64,000 nt of DNA, taken from the NCBI RefSeq assembly GCF_004214815.1, contig NZ_CP035926.1, positions 1,674,001 to 1,738,000 on the forward strand. Reading direction: 5' to 3'. The notes beneath the pieces are model-generated. The model saw only the letters and a program-made list of their open reading frames with translations. It made no database searches and was not told the origin of the DNA. Positions 53,432 to 62,623 of this stretch are shown here, piece by piece. Position 1 is the first letter of the stretch. Every line of letters begins with the position of its first letter. Both the position numbers and the translations under genes were made by a program. The stretch comes from Aliarcobacter thereius LMG 24486 (GTDB lineage: Bacteria > Campylobacterota > Campylobacteria > Campylobacterales > Arcobacteraceae).

Positions 53432-54415
53432 TTAAGGAAGTTCTATATAGTTTTTATCAAAATATAGTTTATTATCAATTGATAAAACTCTTTTTTCATT
53501 ATCGAAATAAAATTTATATACTTTTTCGCTATCAAGATTTTTATCTAAATTTATTAGAAAGCCTTGAGATTCTAAAGCATATAAACTTTCTGAATATGCC
53601 AAAGCAAGAATTTTTGCATATTTAAGTTTTATACTACTTTCTTCATCCAATGAACTGTTCATTTTTATTATTTCGCCTTCAATATTTGCAAGATATATCT
53701 TATCTTCTTTAAAAATAATATCTCTTATATTATACTCTTTTGAAATAGTATCTCTTGGAGAAATTGATAAAATCTTATTTGAACTTGCAACAATTAATGT
53801 TTCATCATTATTAAGTAATCCTAATGCAATAATATTTTTAAACTCATTATCTGGATCAACTGCAATATTCCTTACAATTTCATTTGAAACTAAAGATACT
53901 ATTATTAATCTTCCATCTAATGTTGGAAATAAAACTAAGCTTCCCATAAAAACAGGATTTGTTACTCTAACATCATTTGCTAATGATAATGAAAAATACT
54001 CTTTAAATAGAGTTTTATTTGAGTTTATATCAAATAATTCAACACTGTTATTTGAATAAATTACTGCTAATCTATCTCCAACTAAACTTGCTGCAATAAC
54101 AGGATTTTCTGTATTTATTTCTATATTATCAATTAATATTTTATCAAGATTATTTGTCGCAATTATTTTTTTATCATCACTTAAATTTATAAAGTTAAAA
54201 TCTTTTGCTAAATTCATTTCGCTAAGTCCAAGTTCTGATACGAAAACTCCATTTTCTAAAGTTCCACCTATTTTATTCATAGATTTAATATAACTTTTCA
54301 TAGATTTCTTTGAAACTTCAAATTCACCTTCAACATCAGTAGGTTCATAATATTTCTTTCCAGAACATCCTGAAATTAGAAATATAAATAGAACTAAATA
54401 TAATCTATATTTCAT
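53432..54415 (-). CDS. BamB-like beta-propeller lipoprotein
   Basis: 327 residues. A signal peptide with lipobox LISGC gives a lipid-anchored Cys at about residue 17. The rest shows repeated short beta-rich units with INLSDDKKIIATN and VDPDNEFKNIIALG, as expected for a PQQ/WD-type propeller. The gene follows a YfgM-like gene by 2 bases, the same order as yfgM-bamB in enterobacteria. A role in outer-membrane protein assembly is inferred from this; sequence identity to BamB is low by eye. Confidence 0.65.
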   Translation of the reverse strand: MKYRLYLVLFIFLISGCSGKKYYEPTDVEGEFEVSKKSMKSYIKSMNKIGGTLENGVFVSELGLSEMNLAKDFNFINLSDDKKIIATNNLDKILIDNIEINTENPVIAASLVGDRLAVIYSNNSVELFDINSNKTLFKEYFSLSLANDVRVTNPVFMGSLVLFPTLDGRLIIVSLVSNEIVRNIAVDPDNEFKNIIALGLLNNDETLIVASSNKILSISPRDTISKEYNIRDIIFKEDKIYLANIEGEIIKMNSSLDEESSIKLKYAKILALAYSESLYALESQGFLINLDKNLDSEKVYKFYFDNEKRVLSIDNKLYFDKNYIELP

Positions 54416-54417
54416 CT

Positions 54418-54996
54418 TTATTTTGTAACCAAATAATGTTTTAAGAATATTGCTAATTCATAAGCTTTTGATTCTTTATTTATCTCTTCTATAAGTTCTT
54501 TTGATTTTGTATATTCACCTTTATTTACTAAAACTATTGCTTCATTTAAAATTGCATAATCTTTGATTAAAAAATCATCACTCTTTCTTAATGCTTCCAG
54601 CTTATAAGAATCTGCATTTTTTTCAGCAAGTTGATATTCTAATAACTCTTTTAAATATTTCAAAGATATATTTTCTTCATTTAGACTCTTTTTTGCTCTT
54701 AAATATAATGCTAGTTCATATAAGTTTTTGTTATTATTTTTAAGATATTCTAAAGAATCATTATCATTTTGTTCCAAATAAGTACTCAAAGCATTATTTG
54801 CTTTATTAAGATTTGTTTCATCAATACTATTTTTAATATAAATTCCAATTGGAGTAACTATTGCCAAAAATATCAATACATAAATAATTTTTTTATATTT
54901 TTTAAAAAATCTCTCAAATTTTACAAAATTTACTAAAAGTTTTTCGTCATTACTGAATTCATCTTTTATAAACTTTACTTCATCTTTCATACTCAT
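54418..54996 (-). CDS. YfgM-like membrane-anchored TPR protein
   Basis: 192 residues. A cytoplasmic start is followed by one membrane helix (about 37-52, IYVLIFLAIVTPIGIYI) and a helical periplasmic domain with TPR-like pairs (LKNNNKNLYELALYLRAKKSL, ELLEYQLAEKNADSYKLEA). Size and topology match YfgM, a chaperone-network partner of SecYEG. It lies just upstream of the BamB-like lipoprotein. Confidence 0.65.
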   Translation of the reverse strand: MSMKDEVKFIKDEFSNDEKLLVNFVKFERFFKKYKKIIYVLIFLAIVTPIGIYIKNSIDETNLNKANNALSTYLEQNDNDSLEYLKNNNKNLYELALYLRAKKSLNEENISLKYLKELLEYQLAEKNADSYKLEALRKSDDFLIKDYAILNEAIVLVNKGEYTKSKELIEEINKESKAYELAIFLKHYLVTK

Positions 54997-55071
54997 AATC
55001 TTGCCTTATTTTTAAAATAAACATTATTCTACAAAAATATTGTTAAAATCTTACTTTTATTTTTTTTTATG

Positions 55072-55077
55072 TATAAT
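55072..55077 (+). promoter_or_regulatory. -10 box for the ctp-pur operon
   Basis: A perfect TATAAT about 31 bases before the ctp ATG, with AAAGG as ribosome binding site. Confidence 0.5.
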
Positions 55078-55107
55078 TATTGTCATAAATTTTAAAGGTA
55101 ACAAATT

Positions 55108-56415
55108 ATGAAAAAACTACTAATCTCTTCGATGATATTACTATCTTTATCTATTTCTTTACTTGCAAAAGAGAATCAAAATACACAAGTTTCAGAGCAA
55201 ACTAGATTTGAATCTTTAACAAAACTAACAAAAGTAATAGGAACAGTTGAGAAATATTATGTAGATGATTTAAAACTTCAAGAAATTATAGATAAAGCAT
55301 TAAAAGGTCTTATGCAAGAACTTGATGCTCACTCAAGCTATTTAGATAAAAAAGCTTCAAACGAGATGAACATTTCGACTACTGGTGAGTTTGGTGGCTT
55401 AGGAATCACTGTTGGAATGAGAGATGGTGCATTAACAGTTATAGCTCCAATAGATGATACTCCTGCTTATAAAGCTGGTGTAAAAGCTGGTGATATAATT
55501 TTAAAAATAAATAATGATGCAACTTTAGGTATAACTTTGGATGAAGCAGTAAGCCAAATGAGAGGTAAAGCAAAAACTGATATTACTATTACTGTTGTAA
55601 GAAAAGGTGAACAAAAACCAATAGAGATAAAAATGCAAAGAGATATTATTAAAGTAAAATCTGTATTTTCAAAAACTATTGAAGATGAGAATTTAATATA
55701 TATTCGTATCTCAAGTTTTGATGCAAAAGTAACTGATGAACTACAAAAAGCAATTAAAAACAATCCAAATGTAAAAGGAATAATTCTTGATTTAAGAAAT
55801 AATCCTGGTGGATTATTAGGTCAAGCTATTGGAGTTGTTGATACTTTTATTAGAAATGGTTTAATAGTTTCTCAAAAAGGTAGAGATAAAGAGTCGCATG
55901 AGAAATTTGAAGCAAATAAATTTAGTTTTAAAACTGATTTACCACTTGTTGTTCTTGTAAATGAAGGTTCAGCTTCTGCATCTGAAATTGTTAGTGGTTC
56001 ATTACAAGACCATAAAAGAGCAATTATTATTGGTGAAAAAACTTTTGGTAAAGGTTCTGTACAAGCTGTTTTACCTATAAATGATGAAAAAACTGAAAAT
56101 ATTAAATTAACTATTGCAAAATACTATCTTCCAAGTGGACGAACTATTCAAGCTGAAGGAGTTACTCCTGATATTATCGCTAGTTCAGGTTCGGTAACTC
56201 AAGATGAAGATAGTGCATTTAGGATAAAAGAAGCTGATTTAAAAAGACATTTAGAAGGCGAATTAACAAAAGTTGATAAAAGAGTTAAGGATGAAGAAAA
56301 ATCAATAAAGAATGAAAATAAAAAAGATATTTCAAAAGAGGATCTATTAAAAGATAATCAGTTAAATACTGCCCTAGGTATTTTAAAAAGTTTAATAATA
56401 ATGAATAAATTTTAA
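55108..56415 (+). CDS. C-terminal processing protease (S41 family)
   Basis: 435 residues with a signal peptide (about 1-20). A PDZ domain (GGLGITVGMRDGALTVIAP, about 95-165) precedes the S41 protease core with NEGSASASEIVSG (catalytic Ser) and GEKTFGKGSVQ (catalytic Lys). A charged C-terminal tail follows. It trims periplasmic proteins. purC begins 10 bases later. Confidence 0.93.
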   Translation: MKKLLISSMILLSLSISLLAKENQNTQVSEQTRFESLTKLTKVIGTVEKYYVDDLKLQEIIDKALKGLMQELDAHSSYLDKKASNEMNISTTGEFGGLGITVGMRDGALTVIAPIDDTPAYKAGVKAGDIILKINNDATLGITLDEAVSQMRGKAKTDITITVVRKGEQKPIEIKMQRDIIKVKSVFSKTIEDENLIYIRISSFDAKVTDELQKAIKNNPNVKGIILDLRNNPGGLLGQAIGVVDTFIRNGLIVSQKGRDKESHEKFEANKFSFKTDLPLVVLVNEGSASASEIVSGSLQDHKRAIIIGEKTFGKGSVQAVLPINDEKTENIKLTIAKYYLPSGRTIQAEGVTPDIIASSGSVTQDEDSAFRIKEADLKRHLEGELTKVDKRVKDEEKSIKNENKKDISKEDLLKDNQLNTALGILKSLIIMNKF

Positions 56416-56425
56416 AAGGATATTG

Positions 56426-57379
56426 ATGAATATAGAAGAGATAAAAGAGTTAAATCTTTGGCCAAACAACAAAAAAACAACTACGAACAAAGGCTTAGAT
56501 GAGCTTGAAAATTCAGGTTATAATTTATTTTATATAGGTAAAAATGCTGATTTATATACTACTTCTGGTAAAGAAGCAAAAATTCTACTTGTAAGAAGTG
56601 ATAGAACTTCAGTTTTTGATATTCCTCTTAATTTAGAGATTGAAGGAAAAGGAATAATTCAAACTTCAATATCTAATTTTGGAGCAAAATTTGCAAATAA
56701 TTTTGGTATTAAAACAGCTATTTTAGATGAAAAAGTTGATTCTAGTTTAAAAGTTTATCCAAGATGTCAATTAATGGAACTTTGTAAACCTTTAGAAGCA
56801 ACAATTAATGGAGAGCTTGTTCAATTTGAACTTATTTTTAGAAATTATTTAACTGGTTCACTTTTTCAAGCTCTTCAAGATAATTTAGATCCTTATGGAT
56901 TAAATCTTCCAAAAGATTTAAAAGAGTGGCACAAATTTGATAATGCAATTTTTACTCCTACAACAAAAGGATTAAAAGATGAACCATTAAAATCAGCAGA
57001 TGTAAGAGAAGTTTTCCCAGAAATTATAGAAAAATTAGAAAATTTGTTTAAATCATTTACAAAATTTGCAGAAGAAAGAGGAATTATTGTAGTTGATACA
57101 AAATTTGAAGTTTTTGTAGAAGAAGATGGAACTTGGGTTCTTGGTGATGAGATTTTAACTCCAGAAAGTTCAAGATTTATTCCAAAAGAGGAGTTTTTAA
57201 AAGCTAACTTTGTTTCTATGGATAAACAAATCTTAAGAGATTTTGGTAAAAAAGAGAACTGGAAAGAACAAGCAAAATCTCTAAAAGCTAGTGAAAAACT
57301 AGAAGTAAAGGTACCTCAAGAGATTAAAGATAAAATCTTAAATGGTTACAAAACAATTTTAGAAAGATTAAGCAAATAA
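56426..57379 (+). CDS. purC: SAICAR synthetase
   Basis: 317 residues from the ATG at 56426, with AAAAGGA 5 bases in front; a TTG one codon earlier is unlikely. LVRSDRTSVFDIPL, FRNYLTGSLFQ, IVVDTKFEVFVEEDGTWVLGDEILTPESSRF are diagnostic. It adds aspartate to CAIR in purine synthesis. It is longer than the E. coli enzyme, as is usual for this subgroup. Confidence 0.95.
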   Translation: MNIEEIKELNLWPNNKKTTTNKGLDELENSGYNLFYIGKNADLYTTSGKEAKILLVRSDRTSVFDIPLNLEIEGKGIIQTSISNFGAKFANNFGIKTAILDEKVDSSLKVYPRCQLMELCKPLEATINGELVQFELIFRNYLTGSLFQALQDNLDPYGLNLPKDLKEWHKFDNAIFTPTTKGLKDEPLKSADVREVFPEIIEKLENLFKSFTKFAEERGIIVVDTKFEVFVEEDGTWVLGDEILTPESSRFIPKEEFLKANFVSMDKQILRDFGKKENWKEQAKSLKASEKLEVKVPQEIKDKILNGYKTILERLSK

Positions 57380-57388
57380 AATTTTCGA

Positions 57389-57394
57389 TATAAT
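57389..57394 (+). promoter_or_regulatory. Possible internal promoter before purS
   Basis: TATAAT in the 45-base gap between purC and purS, 31 bases before the purS ATG. It may supplement the upstream promoter. Confidence 0.35.
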
Positions 57395-57424
57395 CGCAAA
57401 AAATTATAAAAAGAGGCAATAAAT

Positions 57425-57670
57425 ATGAGAGCAATAGTTAATATAGGTTTAAAAAAAGGCGTACTTGATGATCAAGGAAAAGCAATAAATAATGCTTTAG
57501 GAACATTAGGATTTAAAGATTTAATAAATGATGTTAGAGTTGGAAAACAAATTATCATAGAATTAAATACAAATGATAAATCAAAAGCTGAAGCTGAAGT
57601 TGCTCAAATGTGTGAGAAACTTCTTGCAAATACTGTAATTGAAGATTATTCAATTGAAATAGTTGGTTAA
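57425..57670 (+). CDS. purS: FGAM synthase subunit PurS
   Basis: 81 residues. RAIVNIGLKKGVLDDQGKAI and DVRVGKQIIIEL are typical. PurS bridges PurL and PurQ in the small-subunit FGAM synthase. It is followed 2 bases later by purQ. purL is not in the window. Confidence 0.95.
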   Translation: MRAIVNIGLKKGVLDDQGKAINNALGTLGFKDLINDVRVGKQIIIELNTNDKSKAEAEVAQMCEKLLANTVIEDYSIEIVG

Positions 57671-57672
57671 TT

Positions 57673-58344
57673 ATGAAAGTTGCTGTACTTAGATTCCCAG
57701 GAACAAACTGTGAATTTGATGCTAAATATGCATTTGAGAAATTAGATTGTGAAGTAGAAATAATTTGGCATAAAGATGAAAAACTTCCAGAAAACTGTGA
57801 TTTGGTTGTAGTTCCAGGTGGATTTTCATATGGAGATTATCTAAGAAGTGGTGCAATTGCAAGATTTGCTAAAATTATGGAAAGTGTAAAAGAGTTTGCA
57901 AATAATGGTGGAAAAGTTTTAGGTATTTGTAATGGTTTCCAAATCTTACTTGAAGCTGGACTTTTACCAGGAGCTATGAAAAGAAATGATACTTTGCATT
58001 TTATTTCTAAACATCACCACTTAAAAGTAATTGATAATAATAATCCTCTATTAAAACTATTAAATATTGGTGATATTGTTAATATTCCTGTTGCTCACCA
58101 TGATGGTAATTATTATATTGATGAAGCTGGTCTTAAAGATTTAGAAAAAAATAATCAAATTCTTCTTAAATATTGTACTTCTGATGGTGATTTAACAAAT
58201 ATGAACGGAAGTGTTTCAAATATTGCTGGTATTTGTAATAAAAATAGAAATGTATTTGGTCTTATGCCTCACCCTGAAAGAGCAATGGAAGATGTGCTAG
58301 GTTCAAGTGATGGACTTAATATGTTAAAAGGTTTTTTAAAGTAG
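57673..58344 (+). CDS. purQ: FGAM synthase glutaminase subunit PurQ
   Basis: 223 residues. A class I glutamine amidotransferase: VAVLRFPGTNCEFD, GGFSYGDYLRSGAIA, nucleophile Cys in VLGICNGFQ, and the His/Glu pair in LMPHPERAMED. It supplies ammonia to PurL. Its stop codon lies inside a terminator hairpin. Confidence 0.96.
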   Translation: MKVAVLRFPGTNCEFDAKYAFEKLDCEVEIIWHKDEKLPENCDLVVVPGGFSYGDYLRSGAIARFAKIMESVKEFANNGGKVLGICNGFQILLEAGLLPGAMKRNDTLHFISKHHHLKVIDNNNPLLKLLNIGDIVNIPVAHHDGNYYIDEAGLKDLEKNNQILLKYCTSDGDLTNMNGSVSNIAGICNKNRNVFGLMPHPERAMEDVLGSSDGLNMLKGFLK

Positions 58345-58362
58345 ATTAATTCTACTTTAAAA
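58334..58362 (+). terminator. Terminator overlapping the purQ stop
   Basis: A 12-bp perfect stem (TTTTAAAGTAGA at 58334-58345, complement at 58351-58362) with a 5-base loop, followed by ATTTTAT. The next gene starts 6 bases after the stem, so it may regulate read-through. Confidence 0.65.
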
Positions 58363-58368
58363 TTTTAT

Positions 58369-59439
58369 ATGAAAAAATTTATTCTACTTTTTTTATCTTT
58401 TTTAACTCTTTTTGCCATAAATCTTTTGGCATCAAAAAATTTATATTTATCTTTTTCTAAAATACCAAAAAATATCTATACTAATCAAAAATTTGAAATT
58501 ACAATTGAAGCTTTAGTTCCAAACTCAAAATTTACAAACTTTAGAGTTGCCTTTTTAGATATGGAAGATATAGATATTATAAATCCAAATTCAACTTGGA
58601 AAAAGATATCTAATAACACTTGGCAGAATAGTTTTTATCTTCAAGTTCTAAGCCCAAATTTCAAACTACCTGAAATTAATGTATCTTTAATAAATTATAA
58701 TGAAGAAATAGATAATACAAGTCTATTTTTAGATGGTATAAGTTTCTCAAAAATTGGTAAAAGTGATGAAAGATATGCAAATATAGTTGCTGAAGAGTTG
58801 ATTTTAAAAGCATATAAAACTAAACAATATAACAATAAAGAAGCTCTTACAATAGTTGATATTGATGCTATAAATTCAAATTTAGGAAATTTTCATCTAA
58901 ATTCTATTGAAGAACAAGGAATTCATAGTATAAAAGAACAAGAAAATATAGAGAATCTAGTTTACTATTTTGTAACACCTATTTTTCAAAAGAATCTATA
59001 TTTTACATATTTTAATAGCTCTTTAAATAAATTTGAAGAGATTAAAATACCTCTTATTTTACAAAATGAACTTGTAAGCACTCAAACAGATCTAAATCCT
59101 AATGATTCAACATTTGAAAAATATAAAAAGATTGCTTCTATTATTGTATTTATTATATTTTTACTTATCTTTATTTGGAAAAGAAATAAAATATTACTAA
59201 TATTTGTAATTATCACTTTAATATTTGCTGTAATTTATAACTATCCAAATCAAAAGGGTTATATAAGTGAAGGTTCATATATATATATTTTACCTACAAA
59301 AAACTCAACAATTTTCTTCCAAACCTTAGAAAAAGAGAGTGTTGAAATATTAGAGAAAAAAGGTCAATTTAAAAAAGTCTTAGGAATTGATAATAATTTT
59401 ATTGGTTGGATAAAGGAGGAGAGTTTTGAGAAAAATTAG
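58369..59439 (+). CDS. Hypothetical membrane protein with BatD-like opening
   Basis: 356 residues. A signal peptide (about 1-21) is followed by a beta-rich periplasmic domain whose opening (LSFSKIPKNIYTNQKFEITIEA) resembles the oxygen-tolerance BatD family. Two membrane helices lie at about 256-272 and 276-291, and the C-terminal 60 residues look SH3-like (GSYIYILPTKNSTIFFQ, GQFKKVLGIDNNFIGWI). It has no ribosome binding site of note because it follows a hairpin. It overlaps plsC by 14 bases. I recall an unnamed gene at the same place in Campylobacter. Confidence 0.65.
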   Translation: MKKFILLFLSFLTLFAINLLASKNLYLSFSKIPKNIYTNQKFEITIEALVPNSKFTNFRVAFLDMEDIDIINPNSTWKKISNNTWQNSFYLQVLSPNFKLPEINVSLINYNEEIDNTSLFLDGISFSKIGKSDERYANIVAEELILKAYKTKQYNNKEALTIVDIDAINSNLGNFHLNSIEEQGIHSIKEQENIENLVYYFVTPIFQKNLYFTYFNSSLNKFEEIKIPLILQNELVSTQTDLNPNDSTFEKYKKIASIIVFIIFLLIFIWKRNKILLIFVIITLIFAVIYNYPNQKGYISEGSYIYILPTKNSTIFFQTLEKESVEILEKKGQFKKVLGIDNNFIGWIKEESFEKN

Positions 59440-60112
59440 AGGCTTATTTGTTGCTATTCAATTTTCTGTAACTGTTGCATTTGTTATTCTTTTTATGTAC
59501 ATTTTTAGGAATCATACACATAAAGTTATAAAAGTTTGGATGAAAATTCAAATTTTCTTTTTAGGTATTAAAATAGAAATTGAAGGTAAAGCTGATGAAA
59601 GTTGTGATTTACTTCTTTTGAATCATCAATCAATGCTTGATATTATAGTAATTGAGTACTTACATAAAAGAGATATTGCATGGGTAGCAAAACAGGAGAT
59701 TACAGATATGTTCTTCTTTGGTCATATTATAAAAGCTCCAAGAATGATAAGTATTGACAGAGAGAATAAAGCTGGTCTTATTCATCTTATTAATGAAGCA
59801 AAAGATAGATTAAGTAAAAATAGACCAATAGCAATCTTCCCTGAAGGGACAAGAAGTGATGGTACATTTATGGGAGATTTTAAAGCTGGTGCTAAAATGC
59901 TTGGGAATAAATATGCTTTAAAAGTACAACCTATTGTTTTATTTGGAACTAGAAATATAGTTGATTCCCAAAAACTTGAAGCAAGTCCAGGAATTGTAAA
60001 AATAGTTTATTTAGATCCAGTTATTGCTAGTAAAGAAACATCTTGGTATGAAGATACTGAGAAAAACATGAAAGAAGTTTTCGAAAAAGAGTACAGAAAC
60101 TATGTTCATTAA
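59426..60112 (+). CDS. plsC: 1-acyl-sn-glycerol-3-phosphate acyltransferase
   Basis: 228 residues. An N-terminal membrane helix precedes the acyltransferase motifs LNHQSMLD (H-x4-D) and FPEGTRSDG. It makes phosphatidic acid from lysophosphatidic acid at the inner membrane. AAGGAGG precedes the ATG-like start, which lies within the previous gene's end (GAGGAGAGTTTTG). It overlaps crcB by 11 bases. Confidence 0.92.
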   Translation: MRKIRGLFVAIQFSVTVAFVILFMYIFRNHTHKVIKVWMKIQIFFLGIKIEIEGKADESCDLLLLNHQSMLDIIVIEYLHKRDIAWVAKQEITDMFFFGHIIKAPRMISIDRENKAGLIHLINEAKDRLSKNRPIAIFPEGTRSDGTFMGDFKAGAKMLGNKYALKVQPIVLFGTRNIVDSQKLEASPGIVKIVYLDPVIASKETSWYEDTEKNMKEVFEKEYRNYVH

Positions 60113-60488
60113 TTGGCAAATAGTTTTTGCCGTTGGCTTAGGTGGAGCTCTAGGCTCTATTCTAAGATATTTTGCTGTTTATTATCAAGTAAAAATTTAT
60201 CCTATTGATTTTCCACTTGGAATACTAATTGTAAATTTAATTGGCTCTTTTCTAATTGGATTCTTTTATTTATATTTTACTTCTTTTATAGTTTCTGATA
60301 ATCTAAAATATCTACTAATAACAGGTTTTTTAGGTGGACTTACAACTTTTTCTACTTTTTCTTTAGATAGCTATTTACTCTTAAATTCATCTTTAACTTT
60401 TGCAATATTAAATATTTGTTTAAACTTATTTGGATCAATTCTTGCAGTTTTCATTGGTATAAAATTAGCTCAAATATTTATTAAATAG
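60102..60488 (+). CDS. crcB: Fluoride channel CrcB/Fluc
   Basis: 128 residues with four membrane helices. GGALGSILRYF, NLIGSFLIGF and GFLGGLTTFSTFS are the Fluc signature blocks. It exports fluoride as a dimer. It overlaps plsC by 11 bases, continuing the operon. No fluoride riboswitch is visible upstream. Confidence 0.93.
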   Translation: MFINWQIVFAVGLGGALGSILRYFAVYYQVKIYPIDFPLGILIVNLIGSFLIGFFYLYFTSFIVSDNLKYLLITGFLGGLTTFSTFSLDSYLLLNSSLTFAILNICLNLFGSILAVFIGIKLAQIFIK

Positions 60489-60512
60489 AAAAATTTTTAA
60501 GCTATAAAAAGC

Positions 60513-60518
60513 TATAAT
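60513..60518 (+). promoter_or_regulatory. -10 box before the tatA pair
   Basis: TATAAT 29 bases before the first tatA ATG; AAAGGA is the ribosome binding site. Confidence 0.45.
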
Positions 60519-60547
60519 AATTGCTATCTTAAAAAAAAGGAATAATT

Positions 60548-60778
60548 ATGGGTATGCCAAGTGGTATGCAATTATTAGTAATTGTTTTAATAGTATTAAT
60601 TTTATTTGGTGGTAAAAAAATACCAGAACTTGCAAAAGGTATTGGAAGTGGTATTAAAAACTTCAAAAAAGCTGTAAAAGAAGATGGTGAAGATGAAGTT
60701 GCAAGTGCATCAAATATTGATGACAAAAAGACTGAAGTAAAAAAAGAAGAAAATAAAAAAGAAGAAGCTAAAGTATAA
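60548..60778 (+). CDS. tatA: Sec-independent translocase subunit TatA, copy 1
   Basis: 76 residues. A short membrane helix (about 6-20, [15 protein letters not shown]) is followed by the conserved [24 protein letters not shown] hinge and amphipathic helix, then a charged tail ending in alternating Lys/Glu. It forms the protein-conducting part of the Tat system, which exports folded redox proteins. A second, similar gene follows 2 bases later. Confidence 0.93.
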   Translation: MGMPSGMQLLVIVLIVLILFGGKKIPELAKGIGSGIKNFKKAVKEDGEDEVASASNIDDKKTEVKKEENKKEEAKV

Positions 60779-60780
60779 TT

Positions 60781-60993
60781 ATGGGACCAAGTGGTATTCA
60801 GATTTTAGTTATTCTATTAATTGTTGTTATTCTTTTTGGTGGAAAGAAAATTCCTGAACTTGCAAAAGGTATTGGAAGTGGAATTAAAAACTTTAAAAAT
60901 GCACTAAAAGATGATGAGAAAGAAGAAGTTTCAAAAGATTCTAAAATAGAAGAGATTGAAAATAAAAAAGATAATGAAACAAAACAAGTATAA
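60781..60993 (+). CDS. tatA: Sec-independent translocase subunit TatA/TatB-like, copy 2
   Basis: 70 residues. The first 45 residues are nearly the same as copy 1 ([19 protein letters not shown] shared), and the tails differ in detail. It begins 2 bases after copy 1, so it is a tandem duplicate. One copy may serve as a TatB-like partner, or both may simply raise TatA dosage. It has no clear Shine-Dalgarno sequence, so it is probably coupled to copy 1. Confidence 0.92.
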   Translation: MGPSGIQILVILLIVVILFGGKKIPELAKGIGSGIKNFKNALKDDEKEEVSKDSKIEEIENKKDNETKQV

Positions 60994-61002
60994 GAGTAGA
61001 AT

Positions 61003-62601
61003 TTGCAAAATATAGTTAAAGAGTTTATAGAAAGTATATTAGAAAAGAGTAATGTTGTTTTAGAAAAGCCAAAAGATTTATCTTTAGGTCATTTTGCAAC
61101 TCCTGTGGCTTTTTCTTTAGCAAAAGAGCTTAAAAAATCTCCTATGATTTTAGCTGATGAATTAGTTTCTAAATTAGAAAATAAAGAGTTATTTGAAAAG
61201 GTTGAAGCTGTAAAAGGTTTTATAAACTTCACTCTTTCAAAAGGGTTTATAGAAAAACTTACAAATGAAGCTTTAGATAAAAAAGAAGATTTTGCAAAAA
61301 ACCTAAATACAAAAAGAGATGAAAAAATACTTCTTGAGTATGTTAGTGCAAATCCAACTGGACCACTTCATATTGGTCATGCAAGAGGTGCAGTTTTTGG
61401 AGATACTTTATATAAAGTTGGTGATTATTTAGGTTTTGATATTACAAGAGAGTATTATGTAAACGATGCTGGGGCTCAAATGCAACTTCTAGGAACTTCT
61501 GTTAGTTTGGCTGCTAGAGATTTTATTTTTAAAGAGAAAGTAAAATATCCTGAGAGTTATTATAGAGGCGATTATCTAGTTGAAATTGCTGAACAAATCA
61601 TTACAAAATATGGAAAAGAGATAATCTATGATGAAAATAGATTTGATGAGATGGCACTTTTCGCAAAAGATATTGTAATGCAAATAATTATAAAAGATTT
61701 AGGTGATTTAGGAATAACTTTCCAAAACTTTGTATCTGAAAAATCACTTTATAGCTCTTGGGATAGTACAAAAAGTGTTTTAGAGCAAAATGGCTCTTTA
61801 TATACAAAAGATGAAAAAATATATCTAAAATCTACTCAATTTGGTGATGATAGTGATAGAGTTGTTGTAAGAGAAAATGGAATTCCTACATATTTAGCTG
61901 GAGATATAATTTATCATAAAAATAAATTCGATAGAAAATTTGACAAATATATAAATATTTGGGGAGCAGATCACCACGGATATATAAGTAGAGTTAAAGC
62001 AGCTATTGAATTTCTAAGGAATGATTCATCTAAACTAGAAGTTATTTTATCTCAAATGGTTCAACTACTTAAAGGTGGGCAACCATATAAAATGAGTAAA
62101 AGAGCTGGAAATGTTATTTTAATGTCTGATATAACAGCTGAAATTGGAAGTGATGCATTAAGATTTATCTTCTTAACTAAAAAAAGTGATACTCACTTAG
62201 AGTTTGATATTGATATGCTTAAAAATCAAGATTCATCAAATCCTATTTTTTATATAAATTATGCACACGCAAGAATAAATCAAGTTTTTGTAAAATCATC
62301 TTTAAATATAGATGATATAAAAGATGAAAAATTTGAAAATTTAAATGCAGAAGCTCTAAATTTACTTTATGAATCTTTACTTTTAAACTCTGTTTTAGAA
62401 GATGCTTTCTCAAAAAGAGAGATGCAAAAAATCACTGAATATTTATATAGTTTAGCTTCAAGTGTTCATAAGTTTTATAATGAACACAAAATTATTGGAA
62501 GTAGTGAAGAAAAAACTTATCTAAAAGTTTTAAGTATGGCAAAGTTAAGTCTAAAAACAGGACTTAAATTACTTGGAATTGAAGCAAAAGAGATTATGTA
62601 A
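61003..62601 (+). CDS. argS: Arginyl-tRNA synthetase
   Basis: 532 residues from a TTG start 9 bases after tatA copy 2, with AAGAG ahead. The HIGH motif is in PTGPLHIGHARGA, the KMSKS-type loop is KMSKRAGN, and the anticodon-binding helical domain follows (DSSNPIFYINYAHARINQ). The N-terminal Add-1 domain is shorter than in E. coli. Its stop codon is in a terminator hairpin. Confidence 0.96.
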   Translation: MQNIVKEFIESILEKSNVVLEKPKDLSLGHFATPVAFSLAKELKKSPMILADELVSKLENKELFEKVEAVKGFINFTLSKGFIEKLTNEALDKKEDFAKNLNTKRDEKILLEYVSANPTGPLHIGHARGAVFGDTLYKVGDYLGFDITREYYVNDAGAQMQLLGTSVSLAARDFIFKEKVKYPESYYRGDYLVEIAEQIITKYGKEIIYDENRFDEMALFAKDIVMQIIIKDLGDLGITFQNFVSEKSLYSSWDSTKSVLEQNGSLYTKDEKIYLKSTQFGDDSDRVVVRENGIPTYLAGDIIYHKNKFDRKFDKYINIWGADHHGYISRVKAAIEFLRNDSSKLEVILSQMVQLLKGGQPYKMSKRAGNVILMSDITAEIGSDALRFIFLTKKSDTHLEFDIDMLKNQDSSNPIFYINYAHARINQVFVKSSLNIDDIKDEKFENLNAEALNLLYESLLLNSVLEDAFSKREMQKITEYLYSLASSVHKFYNEHKIIGSSEEKTYLKVLSMAKLSLKTGLKLLGIEAKEIM

Positions 62602-62609
62602 TCTCTTTT
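62586..62609. terminator. Bidirectional terminator overlapping the argS stop
   Basis: An 11-bp perfect stem (AAAAGAGATTA at 62586-62596, complement at 62599-62609) centred on TG. The right arm contains the argS stop and ends in TTTT. The convergent rsfS gene ends 15 bases later. Confidence 0.65.
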
Positions 62610-62623
62610 GTATATTTTATTTA

